Position numbers and translations under genes: made by a program. The notes under the pieces are model-generated. The model did no database searches. It was not told the origin of the DNA and saw only the letters and a list, made by a program, of their open reading frames with translations. This document shows positions 1 to 8,520 of a stretch of 64,000 bases of DNA, one piece after another. The stretch is from Shimia sediminis (lineage in GTDB: Bacteria; Pseudomonadota; Alphaproteobacteria; Rhodobacterales; Rhodobacteraceae). The DNA is taken from NCBI RefSeq assembly GCF_003990645.1, contig NZ_RYZK01000013.1, forward strand, positions 22,400 to 86,399, in the 5' to 3' direction. The stretch's first letter is position 1. Every line of letters begins with the position of its first letter.

Positions 1-2
1 AG

Positions 3-599
3 ATGGACATGCACACGATGCATCTGATCGCCAATCAGCAATGGCATATCGACAGCACGTTCATTCCGACCCCGTCGCTGATCAACATCCTGACCGCCAA
101 AGTGCCCACCGATGAGGGCGGCGAGACCGAGCTGGCGTCAACCCGGGCGGCCTTTGCGGCCCTGCCTGCAGCACGGCAGGAGGAGCTGCGGGGCATGAGG
201 TTCTGGCACAAGTATTCCCACAGCCGCGAACGGATTTCACCCGAGCTGGCCAAGCATCCGATGTTTCACAAGTGGCCGCCGCAGTGCTGGCCGGCGGTCT
301 GGGCGAACCCGGTGAACGGCAAGGAGGGCATCTTTGTGGCCAGCCACGTATATCAGATCGACGGCATGAGCCCGCAAGAGAGCCAGCCGATCATTGACGA
401 TCTGGTGGCGCATTGCACGCAGGCCGCGTTCACCTATTCCCACAAGTGGGAAAAGGGCGACGTGCTGATGTGGGATCAGCGCGCGACGTTGCACCGGGGC
501 ATGCCGTGGGATCTGTCCAAACCCCGGCATCTGGACAGTGTCTGCGTGTCGATGACCGATGCGGACGGGCTGGCGGCGGCGCGGGCGGCGGTGGCGTAA
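3..599 (+). CDS. TauD/TfdA-family Fe(II)/2-oxoglutarate dioxygenase (5' part outside window)
   Basis: The 198 visible residues are the catalytic core and C terminus of a TauD-like non-haem iron dioxygenase, which hydroxylates a small acid and splits 2-oxoglutarate to succinate. The iron triad is visible as H15 and D17 (HID) and the distal H164 in TLHRG; R175 (KPRH) is the likely 2-oxoglutarate arginine. In this family the HxD motif lies near residue 100 of about 280, so the ATG at position 3 is an internal methionine and the real start is left of the window. The substrate cannot be told; 2,4-D/taurine-like acids are only the family types. Nothing downstream is co-directional for 600 bases. 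Confidence 0.85.
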   Translation: MDMHTMHLIANQQWHIDSTFIPTPSLINILTAKVPTDEGGETELASTRAAFAALPAARQEELRGMRFWHKYSHSRERISPELAKHPMFHKWPPQCWPAVWANPVNGKEGIFVASHVYQIDGMSPQESQPIIDDLVAHCTQAAFTYSHKWEKGDVLMWDQRATLHRGMPWDLSKPRHLDSVCVSMTDADGLAAARAAVA

Positions 600-602
600 C
601 GG

Positions 603-1055
603 TTAGGAGCCGTTCTTGGCGATGCATGCGATCCATTGCATCGTCACATCACTGGCACCGGTGGGCAGGGTCCAGACCTTGGCCATTGGGGTGACAAGCG
701 TGCCCGCCGTGTTTTCAGCCAGTTTCGCGACGATGGTTGTCCATTTTTCTTCCTCCGGAAAGCTGAACATCGTGATCTCATTCATCTGCTGCATTTCAAA
801 GCCATAGTTCTGACCGTCATATTGCGCCCCTGCCCAGCCTTTGAAGTCAGGCGCAAGCGACCAGCTGGTGTCGGTCAGGATCACGGCGACGGCCTTGTCA
901 TCCGCCCAGATCAGAAACCCGTGGTTTTCTTCTTCATACGCGAGAGAGCAGATCAGGCCGGGGGCATGTGCGTTTTCTTCTTCGAAATACAGCCAATCTG
1001 CATGGGCGGGCGCGGCGACCAGCCAGGCAGCGATCAAAGGGGAAAGGCGTTTCAA
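603..1055 (-). CDS. Small exported protein of unknown function
   Basis: 150 residues. I chose the TTG at 1055 because a GGAGG Shine-Dalgarno sits about six bases before it and translation then begins with a textbook signal peptide (MKRLSPLIAAWLVAAPAHA, cleavage after AHA). An ATG at 1076 is in frame but has no ribosome site and would put seven polar residues before the signal. The mature part is acidic and aromatic-rich, with no domain I recognise. It is convergent with the dioxygenase gene, with only three bases between stops. Predicted periplasmic; function unknown. Confidence 0.65.
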   Translation of the reverse strand: MKRLSPLIAAWLVAAPAHADWLYFEEENAHAPGLICSLAYEEENHGFLIWADDKAVAVILTDTSWSLAPDFKGWAGAQYDGQNYGFEMQQMNEITMFSFPEEEKWTTIVAKLAENTAGTLVTPMAKVWTLPTGASDVTMQWIACIAKNGS

Positions 1056-1203
1056 TGGGGCCTCCGAACAATGCATAAACGATGCGTCCCTTTTAGCACG
1101 AAACGCGTCGCGGCAAAACGTGCCCGGTGTCAGAGGGTGCGCAGTGCCGACTTGATCGTCAGCCAGCGCGCCTTAGGTTGAGCACAAAGACAGGAGCGCG
1201 CAG

Positions 1204-1887
1204 ATGCGGATCAATGCAGATTTTTCCGAACGGGTGGTCATTCGCCCGGACGAACATGACTGGGTGAAATCCCCGGCCAACGGGGTGGAGCGCATGATGC
1301 TGGACCGCATTGGCGAAGAAGTGGCGCGGGCCACGACATTGGTGCGCTTTGCGCCGGGGTCGTATTTTGACGCGCATACCCATGGGGGCGGCGAAGAGTT
1401 TTTTGTGCTCGAAGGCGTGTTCTCGGATGAGACCGGCGATTACCCGGCGGGCACCTATGTGCGCAATCCGATCGGCACGGCGCATAAACCGCATACCGAG
1501 GGGGGCTGTACCATCTTTGTCAAGCTGCATCAGTTTGATGCGGAGGATCAGGCGCAGTTCCATGTCGATACGCGGACGGCGGCCTTTGGGCCGGGGGTGC
1601 ATCCGGGCCTGAGCGTCCTGCCGCTGCACAGCGTGGCGGGGGAAAACGTGGCGCTGGTGCGCTGGGCGCCGGGCACAGAGTTCACGCGGCATCGCCATTG
1701 GGGCGGCGAGGAGATCCTGGTGCTGGAGGGCCGGTTTCAGGATGAGCATGGCGAGTATCCGGCGGGCACATGGATCCGCAGCCCGCATATGTCAGAGCAT
1801 ACGCCGTTCTCGGAAGAGGGTTGTCTGATCTATGTGAAGACCGGGCATTTGACGCCGGACGTGGTGGCCGCGGAACCTGCCGCCTAG
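1204..1887 (+). CDS. Bicupin (ChrR-like cupin) protein
   Basis: 227 residues built of two tandem cupin domains (about 30-115 and 135-215). Each carries a metal-binding set: HTHGGGEEFFVLEG in the first and HRHWGGEEILVLEG in the second, each followed by a YPAGT turn and a late histidine. The repeats resemble the cupin of anti-sigma factor ChrR, but there is no zinc-binding ASD domain, so this is not an anti-sigma factor by itself. AGGAG precedes the ATG. The 3' end overlaps the converging Lrp gene by 4 bases. Likely a metal-dependent small-molecule enzyme or sensor; substrate unknown. Confidence 0.8.
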   Translation: MRINADFSERVVIRPDEHDWVKSPANGVERMMLDRIGEEVARATTLVRFAPGSYFDAHTHGGGEEFFVLEGVFSDETGDYPAGTYVRNPIGTAHKPHTEGGCTIFVKLHQFDAEDQAQFHVDTRTAAFGPGVHPGLSVLPLHSVAGENVALVRWAPGTEFTRHRHWGGEEILVLEGRFQDEHGEYPAGTWIRSPHMSEHTPFSEEGCLIYVKTGHLTPDVVAAEPAA

Positions 1888-2351
1888 CCGTAGACGTCCA
1901 GCGGCCGGTCTTCGAGCATGGTCTCCATCGAGAAAAAGCCGGTGACGGTTTCCAGTTCGATCCCGGTGGTGAGCTGTTTATAGGTCTTGTCGTAGCCGGA
2001 CATGCCACGGGTCACCACCTTGAGCATATAGTCCCAATCGCCGCCGATGCGGTGCATTTCAACCACCTGCGGGATGCGGGAGACATGGGCGCGAAAGGCC
2101 TCGATCCATTCGTCCGAATGGGTGCGGGTGCGCACCATGACAAAGACCGTGAGATCAAGCCCGAGCTTTTTGGCGCTGACCCGGCGATGCACGCCCAAGA
2201 GCACGCCATCCTCTTCCAGCCGTTTCAGCCGCCGCCAGAGCGCGTTTTGCGAGAGCCCGACGCGGTCGGCCAGCTCGCGCTGTGAGAGCGCGCCGTGTTT
2301 TTGCGAGACCTCCAGAATGCGGAGGTCAATATGATCGAATTTTTCTGCCAT
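1884..2351 (-). CDS. Lrp/AsnC-family transcriptional regulator
   Basis: 155 residues: N-terminal winged helix (about 5-60, with the recognition-helix stretch LSQNALWRRLKRLEEDG) and a C-terminal RAM/AsnC ligand-binding domain (about 65-150). Such proteins sense amino acids and form octamers. It is transcribed divergently from the class V aminotransferase at 2462 with a 110-base gap, so the aminotransferase is its probable target and an amino acid its probable effector (inference). Confidence 0.93.
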   Translation of the reverse strand: MAEKFDHIDLRILEVSQKHGALSQRELADRVGLSQNALWRRLKRLEEDGVLLGVHRRVSAKKLGLDLTVFVMVRTRTHSDEWIEAFRAHVSRIPQVVEMHRIGGDWDYMLKVVTRGMSGYDKTYKQLTTGIELETVTGFFSMETMLEDRPLDVYG

Positions 2352-2461
2352 ATCAGATCAAATGACACAAAATTACTGAACAGGCAATGAAATCTAACCA
2401 ACATGACCCATGGAAACCACCCTATCTTTGAGGCATCACAATTCACGCGAACAGGTGTCCC

Positions 2462-3859
2462 ATGTCGACTTCTCTTACTCCTCTGGCCCGTTTTGAAGCG
2501 GATTTACGCGGTTTACCCAACCCGGTGGCGGCGCTGAAAGAGGGGCAGATCGGCAAGGACGCCACCTTTGATACGGCCTATGGGCGGCAAAAGATGATTT
2601 ATGCCGACTATATCGCCTCGGGGCGGCCATTGCGGCAGATCGAAGAGTTCGTGATGAACGACGTGCTGCCGTTTTACGCCAACAGCCACACGGTCGACAG
2701 CTATTGCGGCGCGGCGATGACGGGCCTGCGGGCCGAGGCGCGCGAGGTGATTGCGACGAAATGCGGTGGATCGACCGAGGATCACGCGGTGATCTTTTCC
2801 GGCTCGGGCGCGACTTCGGCGCTCAATCAGCTGGTGCATCTTTTGGGGCTGCGCGATGCGCTGGCGCGCGGAAAGAAAGCCTATGTCATCATGGGGCCCT
2901 ATGAGCATCATTCGAACATCCTGCCGTGGCGCGAAAGCGGGGCAGAGGTGATCGAGATTGAAGAGGCCCCGACAGGTGGGCCGGACATGACGCAGCTGGC
3001 AACCGCGCTGGCCCTGTGCACGGCGCAGGGGCTGACGGTGGCGGCGTTTTCCGCGGCCTCGAACGTGACCGGCATTTGCAGCGACGTCGCGGCGATCACC
3101 AAGATGGTCAAGGGCTATGGCGCGGCGATGGTCTGGGACTATGCGGGCGGTGGCCCCTACCTGTCGATCGACCTGTCCTGCGGCGCGGATGCGGTGGCCC
3201 TGTCGCCGCATAAGTTCATCGGTGGCCCCGGCGCCAGCGGCGTGCTGATCGTACGCCGTGACGCGGTGCGGGTCGACACGCCGAGCCGTCCGGGCGGCGG
3301 CACGGTGGCCTTTGTGAACGGCACCCGCCACGATTATGTCGCCTGTATCGAGCAGCGCGAAGAGGGTGGCACACCCAACGTGATTGGCGACATCCGCGCG
3401 GCGCTGTCGCTGATTGTGAAAGACGTGATCGGGCAGGACTATATCCAGGCCCGCAATGCCGGGAACACGGAGCGGGCCTTTGCCGCCTGGGGGGATGTTC
3501 CCGGCATCGAAATCCTGGCCGCAGAGCGCAGAGAGCGCCTGCCGTTCCTGTCCTTTGTGCCGCATTATGCGGATGGCACGCGGATGGATTACCGCGCCTT
3601 TACCCGCGCCCTGTCGGATCGCTATGGCATTCAGGCGCGGGGCGGATGTTCCTGTGCGGGGCCTTATGTGCACCGGCTGATGGAGATTGACGACGCCTGG
3701 TCGGAAGAGATCAGGGCCGACATTCTGGCGGGTGACACCAAGTCCAAACCGGGCTTTGTGCGGCTGAACCTCAGCTACCTGATGGACGACGAGGTGATTG
3801 ATGTCATCCTTGATGCCGTGCGCGCGCTGGTTGACGGCCAGATTGCTGATGCCGCCTGA
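2462..3859 (+). CDS. Class V aminotransferase / cysteine-desulfurase-like PLP enzyme
   Basis: 465 residues of fold-type I PLP enzyme. The Schiff-base lysine is K251 in SPHKFIGGPGASG; the upstream YADYIASGRPL and SGSGATSALN stretches are typical of the SufS/NifS-like class. Near residue 395 the loop RGGCSCAGPY places cysteines where SufS-type desulfurases carry the catalytic cysteine, so desulfurase or lyase chemistry is possible. No Isc/Suf partner genes are nearby, and the divergent Lrp regulator points to amino-acid catabolism instead. Exact substrate not determinable. Confidence 0.8.
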   Translation: MSTSLTPLARFEADLRGLPNPVAALKEGQIGKDATFDTAYGRQKMIYADYIASGRPLRQIEEFVMNDVLPFYANSHTVDSYCGAAMTGLRAEAREVIATKCGGSTEDHAVIFSGSGATSALNQLVHLLGLRDALARGKKAYVIMGPYEHHSNILPWRESGAEVIEIEEAPTGGPDMTQLATALALCTAQGLTVAAFSAASNVTGICSDVAAITKMVKGYGAAMVWDYAGGGPYLSIDLSCGADAVALSPHKFIGGPGASGVLIVRRDAVRVDTPSRPGGGTVAFVNGTRHDYVACIEQREEGGTPNVIGDIRAALSLIVKDVIGQDYIQARNAGNTERAFAAWGDVPGIEILAAERRERLPFLSFVPHYADGTRMDYRAFTRALSDRYGIQARGGCSCAGPYVHRLMEIDDAWSEEIRADILAGDTKSKPGFVRLNLSYLMDDEVIDVILDAVRALVDGQIADAA

Positions 3860-3871
3860 TCCATGCCACGC

Positions 3872-3899
3872 GTAGGTCGGACAAGATTGTCCGACCTAC
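3872..3899. repeat. Perfect 13-bp inverted repeat downstream of the aminotransferase
   Basis: GTAGGTCGGACAA (3872-3884) and TTGTCCGACCTAC (3887-3899) are exact reverse complements with two bases between. It begins 12 bases after the aminotransferase stop. No uninterrupted T run follows directly (the next is CTTTTT at about 3908), so it is either a weak terminator or a REP-like palindrome. Confidence 0.6.
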
Positions 3900-4001
3900 C
3901 TGTCGCGCTTTTTCGTGGATAAACGCGCAAAGATCGGCTTTCCTGAGACTGCTGCCCATTTCGGCGGTTTTCATTGTGTTTTTCAGGAGCCGGTTTTCTT
4001 A

Positions 4002-5840
4002 ATGCTTTTGCGTCTTCTTGCCTGTGTCCTTGCGGGTGGTCTGTCGATTTCTTCCGCCACCGCCGCCGATTTCAGCTTTGTGGATGGTCAGGCCGATCCC
4101 CCGGTCGAAGGCAACTGGATACGCGACCATTGCAACATGCGCATGACCGGCGAGGTTGTCGCCGGGGACACGGAACGGTTTGAGGCGCTGCTGGCGAAAC
4201 ATGCCAACCAGGTGGTTTCTGACCCCGTGGTTCACGGCAATCCCCGTATCGTGACGCTGTGTCTGAACAGCCCGGGCGGGTCATTGGCAGAGGCGGTCAA
4301 ATTGGCCGAAGCCATTCGTAAGGACCGACCCTTTCCACGCCACAAAGGCATTCCCTTTGTCGCGACGCGGCTGGAAGCTGGTGCGACCTGTGAGAGCGCC
4401 TGCGCCATCGTTTTTATGGCCGGCGCGTCGGGTGCACTCGTGGATCCCCCTACCCCGAACAGGTCTATGCATCCCACGGCGCGGTTGGGCTTTCACGCGC
4501 CTGCGCTGACCGTGGGCGGCGGCAACTACACGCAAAGACATGTGAACACCGCGTTTGACATCTCGATCCAGTCGATTGCCGCGATCCTGAGGGTGCTGCA
4601 TGTCGGAGAAGATGAGACGGGCAAATCTTATGGTGGCAACGCGCGGTGGATCGAAGCGTCATTGCTCGAGGCGATGCTGCGCACGCCTGCCAGCAGCATG
4701 CGTTATGTGGACACCGTGGATGACGCGGGGCGCTGGGATATTCCGGTTTCTCCAATTCGTGGCAAAGCTTTTGACCATGACTCGTTATTGACCGCTTGCC
4801 TGAATGAGCTGGCCTGGCAAAACCAGCGCCCCGCTGGCGGCATCGGTTTTGACGATGGCCTGTCCCCTACGGAAAGAGACGTTCCGGAGGGGGGACATAT
4901 CCTCAGGCGCGTGTTCTTTGCGATTGACGAGTTTACCGGTCATTACTGCGAAATCACGGTCCATCGCACTGGCTTTTTGCGCATCGACGCTGATCCCGAC
5001 CTGAGCATCGATGTCCCGGGCCACTTTATGACCGAGGCCGACAGGGCGCGGCGCGATTTGCTGCCAGCGACCGGACAAACCCTGTGGCTCTACGACCCGC
5101 AGACCCGTCTGGCCGCCTTGGCCCCGGCAGGCGAGGCGCAGGCGGCGTCCGCGCCCCAAGACGCAGCATCCACCGCAAACGGCTGGGCTCCCCGCTATGG
5201 CGGCGACAAGGTGACGCTGTGGGATCACAACGGCTCGCAGATGGCATGGGAGAGCAAAGGCAGCCAGCGGTGGATCTGGTATTACGCGCCGCGCGCGGGT
5301 CTGGCGGGCAGTGGCGTGGTGAGCGGCACGCTGTTGTTCGAAGGAGAGATGCGCAATGGCGAATTGCGGGGGACGGCGCGGCGGTTCTCAAAAAAATGTG
5401 GCGACAACGTCTATTCGGTCAAAGGACGGGCACAGGGCACACGGGTTGTGCTGAAGGGCCTGTACTGGGGGCGCGACAAGGCCTGTAAGTCCACGCTGAA
5501 ACAAAAGCCCGACACGTTGACCTTTGATTTCATCTCGACCGGGCCAGAGGCCGACCCCACGCCGGATGGCAGCGCGCCCACCGGGCGGGTGCAGGTCACC
5601 GGCGTGCGCACGGGGCTGAACATGCGCGCAGCCCCCAATGGCAAAGCGGCCAAGGTGGACGAGGTGCCCGCCGGACAGGGCGGTATCACGCTGTTGTCCT
5701 GTCTGCCCGCGATTGATGCGGCGGCCTGGGCCGGGGCCTCGGGGGCGGGCAAGCGGCGGTTGCTGGCAGGGAGCTGGTGCAGCCTGTCTTATCGCGGGCG
5801 CACCGGGTTCGTGTCGGGCAAGTACCTTGCCCCTGAGTGA
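4002..5840 (+). CDS. Periplasmic ClpP-fold-like protein with C-terminal SH3 domain
   Basis: 612 residues from the ATG at 4002, preceded by AGGAG and giving a clear signal peptide (MLLRLLACVLAGGLSISSATA). An in-frame ATG at 3915 would bury the signal and is rejected. Residues about 85-150 resemble the ClpP/SppA crotonase-like fold: the LCLNSPGGSLAEAVKLAEAI strand/loop and then TCESACAIVFMAG, where the serine aligns with the catalytic position. The middle is a lysozyme-inhibitor/DUF-like beta region. The last about 75 residues are a bacterial SH3 domain (TGLNMRAAPNG ... GRTGFVSGKYL). Predicted periplasmic; activity unproven. Confidence 0.7.
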   Translation: MLLRLLACVLAGGLSISSATAADFSFVDGQADPPVEGNWIRDHCNMRMTGEVVAGDTERFEALLAKHANQVVSDPVVHGNPRIVTLCLNSPGGSLAEAVKLAEAIRKDRPFPRHKGIPFVATRLEAGATCESACAIVFMAGASGALVDPPTPNRSMHPTARLGFHAPALTVGGGNYTQRHVNTAFDISIQSIAAILRVLHVGEDETGKSYGGNARWIEASLLEAMLRTPASSMRYVDTVDDAGRWDIPVSPIRGKAFDHDSLLTACLNELAWQNQRPAGGIGFDDGLSPTERDVPEGGHILRRVFFAIDEFTGHYCEITVHRTGFLRIDADPDLSIDVPGHFMTEADRARRDLLPATGQTLWLYDPQTRLAALAPAGEAQAASAPQDAASTANGWAPRYGGDKVTLWDHNGSQMAWESKGSQRWIWYYAPRAGLAGSGVVSGTLLFEGEMRNGELRGTARRFSKKCGDNVYSVKGRAQGTRVVLKGLYWGRDKACKSTLKQKPDTLTFDFISTGPEADPTPDGSAPTGRVQVTGVRTGLNMRAAPNGKAAKVDEVPAGQGGITLLSCLPAIDAAAWAGASGAGKRRLLAGSWCSLSYRGRTGFVSGKYLAPE

Positions 5841-5842
5841 AA

Positions 5843-6262
5843 TCAGAGCGTCGTCTTGCGGTATTTGAAGGCACCGGAGCCACGGGCGATGACCTCGCCG
5901 GTTTCATCCGCGATGACGCCTTCGGCAAAAAAGGTCGAGGCCCCGCCGCCGACCTTGTGACCTTTGGCAATCAGCAGCCTGCCCTTGGGACGGCTGAGAA
6001 AGTTCGTGGTGAGCGACAGGGTCAGCGCCAGACGTTTGTGGCCGGGATCGCCGGTAAAGCTGCCGGCGTAGCCCATGACCGTATCCAGCAGCGTGGCATA
6101 GACACCGCCATGCGGGAGCCCTGCGCGATTGGCGTGGTAGTGCTCGATCTGCAACTCGAGACGCGCGTGGTCCTCGCCCCAATGGGTCAGGTGAAATCCG
6201 AGATGGCGCTGCAGCGCATAGGGCGTCTCGTCGAGGCGGGGATCAAGGGGCGTCATTTCCAT
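5843..6262 (-). CDS. PaaI-family hotdog thioesterase
   Basis: 139 residues, normal for the family. The hotdog helix contains NRAGLPHGGVYATLLDTVMGYA, in which the HGG and the following acidic residue are the thioesterase signature. It would hydrolyse an acyl- or phenylacetyl-type CoA ester in the cytoplasm. It converges on the SH3 protein gene with two bases between the stops. No other pathway gene is adjacent, so the acyl group is unknown. Confidence 0.85.
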   Translation of the reverse strand: MEMTPLDPRLDETPYALQRHLGFHLTHWGEDHARLELQIEHYHANRAGLPHGGVYATLLDTVMGYAGSFTGDPGHKRLALTLSLTTNFLSRPKGRLLIAKGHKVGGGASTFFAEGVIADETGEVIARGSGAFKYRKTTL

Positions 6263-6419
6263 ATCCCTTGTTTAGCGCGGCTGGCGGGGCCTGCCTATCC
6301 TCAAATCACCTTGGCACAAATTAACAAACTTCTGTCGGCGGAAAACATGCAGATTAAGGGGGTCGAGACCATCTTGAGGGCATAGAAGAACAAACCCCAG
6401 CCCAAAAGGACCCGATCCC

Positions 6420-6665
6420 ATGATGACCAAGACCCTCGCCGTCGCCACCGCCTTTGTCTGCTCTGCCAGCCTCGCCATGGCGGCGCTGCCCAGCCAGGCG
6501 CCCACAACCTCTGCAACAACCGCCACAGTCGAAAGCTATGATGTCGCTGGCACCAATGGCATGGACCGCCGTCAGGACCGCCGCGACACCCGTCAGGACT
6601 GTCGTCAGGACAACGGCGCGGTGGGCAAGGACAAGCGCAACTGCAAACAGGGCGCACGTGGATGA
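6420..6665 (+). CDS. Small exported Arg/Asp/Gln-rich protein
   Basis: 81 residues. Residues 1-21 (MMTKTLAVATAFVCSASLAMA) form a signal peptide. The mature tail is very hydrophilic and has a short repeated pattern, RRQDRRDTRQDCRQD, with two cysteines. Start supported by a purine-rich stretch (AAAAGGA) upstream. No homologous domain recognised; could be a periplasmic metal- or polyanion-binding peptide, but that is a guess. Confidence 0.6.
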   Translation: MMTKTLAVATAFVCSASLAMAALPSQAPTTSATTATVESYDVAGTNGMDRRQDRRDTRQDCRQDNGAVGKDKRNCKQGARG

Positions 6666-6735
6666 TGTGCAGCGCTTGCTGCCCCTGTCAAAGCCTGCAA
6701 TGCTCCCAGCCATTGAATTGGCGGGAGCATTTCGC

Positions 6736-7149
6736 ATGGGACAGGTGGCACACAGCGCGCAGGAGATGATCTCGGGCATGACACCCGAGGTGAGGCCCGG
6801 CATGTTTGTGTTTGCCTCGCTGACGGACAAGGGCCAGATTGCGCGGCTGAGCGCGGCGGCGCTGGGGACATTTCAAGAGGCCGAAGGCCTGTCGCTGTTG
6901 GTGCCGGTCGAGGTGGCCCGCGCCGAGGGGCTGGCGGTGGACCAGCCGATGCGGCAGATCACGCTGAACGTCTATTCTTCACTGGAAGGGGTTGGGCTGA
7001 CCGCGGCTGTGGCGACGGTTTTGGCCGAGGCCGGGATCGCCTGTAACATGGTGGCGGCACATCACCACGATCACGCCTTTGTGCCAGCGGCGCGGGCCGA
7101 GGAGGCGTTGGCGTTGCTACTGGCGTTGCAGGGGGCGGCGCAGGAGTAG
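6736..7149 (+). CDS. ACT-domain protein (COG3602/DUF2241-like)
   Basis: 137 residues from the ATG at 6736, which has GGGAG eight bases upstream; the frame stays open further 5' but that part looks non-coding and overlaps the preceding gene. Two ACT-like halves are visible, with MFVFASL near residue 24 and the second-half stretch TAAVATVLAEAGIACNMVAA followed by HHHDH. These proteins are thought to bind amino acids. The 3' end overlaps the converging MFS gene by 33 bases. Confidence 0.75.
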   Translation: MGQVAHSAQEMISGMTPEVRPGMFVFASLTDKGQIARLSAAALGTFQEAEGLSLLVPVEVARAEGLAVDQPMRQITLNVYSSLEGVGLTAAVATVLAEAGIACNMVAAHHHDHAFVPAARAEEALALLLALQGAAQE

Positions 7150-8385
7150 CCAGAGGGCAGCCACGAGCACCAGGGCGGCATTGAGCATGAAAGCGGGGCT
7201 GAAATCCGAGACCTCAGTCACAAACCCCACCCCGATCACTGCCAATGCGCCGATGGTGCGTGACAGCATGAAACTGTTGCCCAGAACCCGGCTGCGCAGG
7301 TGCTCCGGCGTGCGGTTCTGCAGGATGACGTTGTTGCCCGCGAGGACGTAGGTGGTGGCGACGCCGATCAGGTAGAGGCAGGCCAGCGCGGCCCAGCCCT
7401 GAAAGGCCATCGCCTGCATCGCCCAGAAAAACCCGATGGTGCCCAGCGCCAAGAGCGCCATGACGCGCGGCGTGCTGCGCGCAAGCCCCGCATCGCTGTT
7501 GCGGTGGGCATGGCGCAGCGAGGCGGTGATGCTGCCCATCATGAAACTGGCGGTCAGATAGGTGAAGTTATGGGCCGCAAAGAGGTCAAAGCGGTCGTTG
7601 ATACCCGGCATCAGGCTGATCAGCGGGCGTTGCAGCATGGCGGCCCCAAGGATCAGGATGATCGCACGCGACACGGTGGGGTTGGTGAAAAACGTGCTCA
7701 TACCTTCGAGGATGTCGCGCAGCAACTCGGTTGGTTCGCGGGCCTCGCGCGCCGGTTCGGGGCCGAGCGTGACGCGGGCGAGGCAGGCGAGGTAGACCAC
7801 TGTACCGAGCGCATTGGCGGCAAAGGCCAGGGGTGCAATGCCAAGGCCATAGGAAAACACATAGGCCGCCAGCACAGGGCCGACGATATAGGACCCATTG
7901 GTGACGGTGATGTTGAGACTAACCGCCGCCGAGAGGTTCTCGGGGCGCACCAGGCGGTTGATCATGCCAAAAAACGCGGGCTGGCTGAAGCCGATCAACG
8001 CGCCTTCGAGGAAGACAAAGGCGCATAGGCTCCAGGGGGTCAAAAGCCCGGCCCAGGCGGTGGCGGCTAGGGCCAGACCGGTAAAGACCTGAATCCAGAG
8101 GATCCCCTTGAGCAGGCGAAACCGGTTGCCCCGGTCGGCGATGGCGGCGGCCCATGGGGTGACCAGCACCCCCGGAAAGAGATCGCAGAAAAACACGAAA
8201 CCGACCCAGGCGGCGGACTGTGTGACCTCCCACATCCACCAGCCCACGGCCAGAAGCGTGACCCAGTAGAGCGTATACGAAAAGCCGAAGCCGCCCAGAA
8301 ACAGCCGGTAGCTGGGTTCGCTCAGGGCGCCAAAGCGGCGGGGGGCGTGATCGGGCATTTGCGCGCTGTGGTCCCTGTTGGGCAT
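7117..8385 (-). CDS. MFS transporter (EntS-like exporter family)
   Basis: 422 residues with about 12 hydrophobic segments. The loop between helices 2 and 3 reads AAIADRGNRFRLLKG, the MFS motif A region, and the protein has the overall look of the MFS_3/enterobactin-exporter group. Cargo cannot be inferred: no siderophore or antibiotic genes are near, and the gene stands alone between convergent and divergent neighbours. Inner membrane. Confidence 0.85.
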   Translation of the reverse strand: MPNRDHSAQMPDHAPRRFGALSEPSYRLFLGGFGFSYTLYWVTLLAVGWWMWEVTQSAAWVGFVFFCDLFPGVLVTPWAAAIADRGNRFRLLKGILWIQVFTGLALAATAWAGLLTPWSLCAFVFLEGALIGFSQPAFFGMINRLVRPENLSAAVSLNITVTNGSYIVGPVLAAYVFSYGLGIAPLAFAANALGTVVYLACLARVTLGPEPAREAREPTELLRDILEGMSTFFTNPTVSRAIILILGAAMLQRPLISLMPGINDRFDLFAAHNFTYLTASFMMGSITASLRHAHRNSDAGLARSTPRVMALLALGTIGFFWAMQAMAFQGWAALACLYLIGVATTYVLAGNNVILQNRTPEHLRSRVLGNSFMLSRTIGALAVIGVGFVTEVSDFSPAFMLNAALVLVAALWLLLRRPLQRQ

Positions 8386-8520
8386 TGGGGGCTCAGGCGC
8401 AACCTGTCACTGTTTGGCGGGATTACAAAGGAAATTGTTGCGCCTCTGGACGTTGGAGGAATTGCGCGGAAATGAAGGGCATGTAGACTGTGTGACGGCC
8501 CCACCCACCAGGAGATCGCA

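Noticed and set aside
1204-1887. Bicupin as ChrR anti-sigma factor
   Set aside because: No N-terminal zinc-binding anti-sigma domain and no sigma-factor gene next to it.
6454-6735. N-terminal extension of the ACT-domain protein
   Set aside because: The extension overlaps the small exported protein in another frame, has no domain-like content, and a good ribosome site precedes the ATG at 6736.
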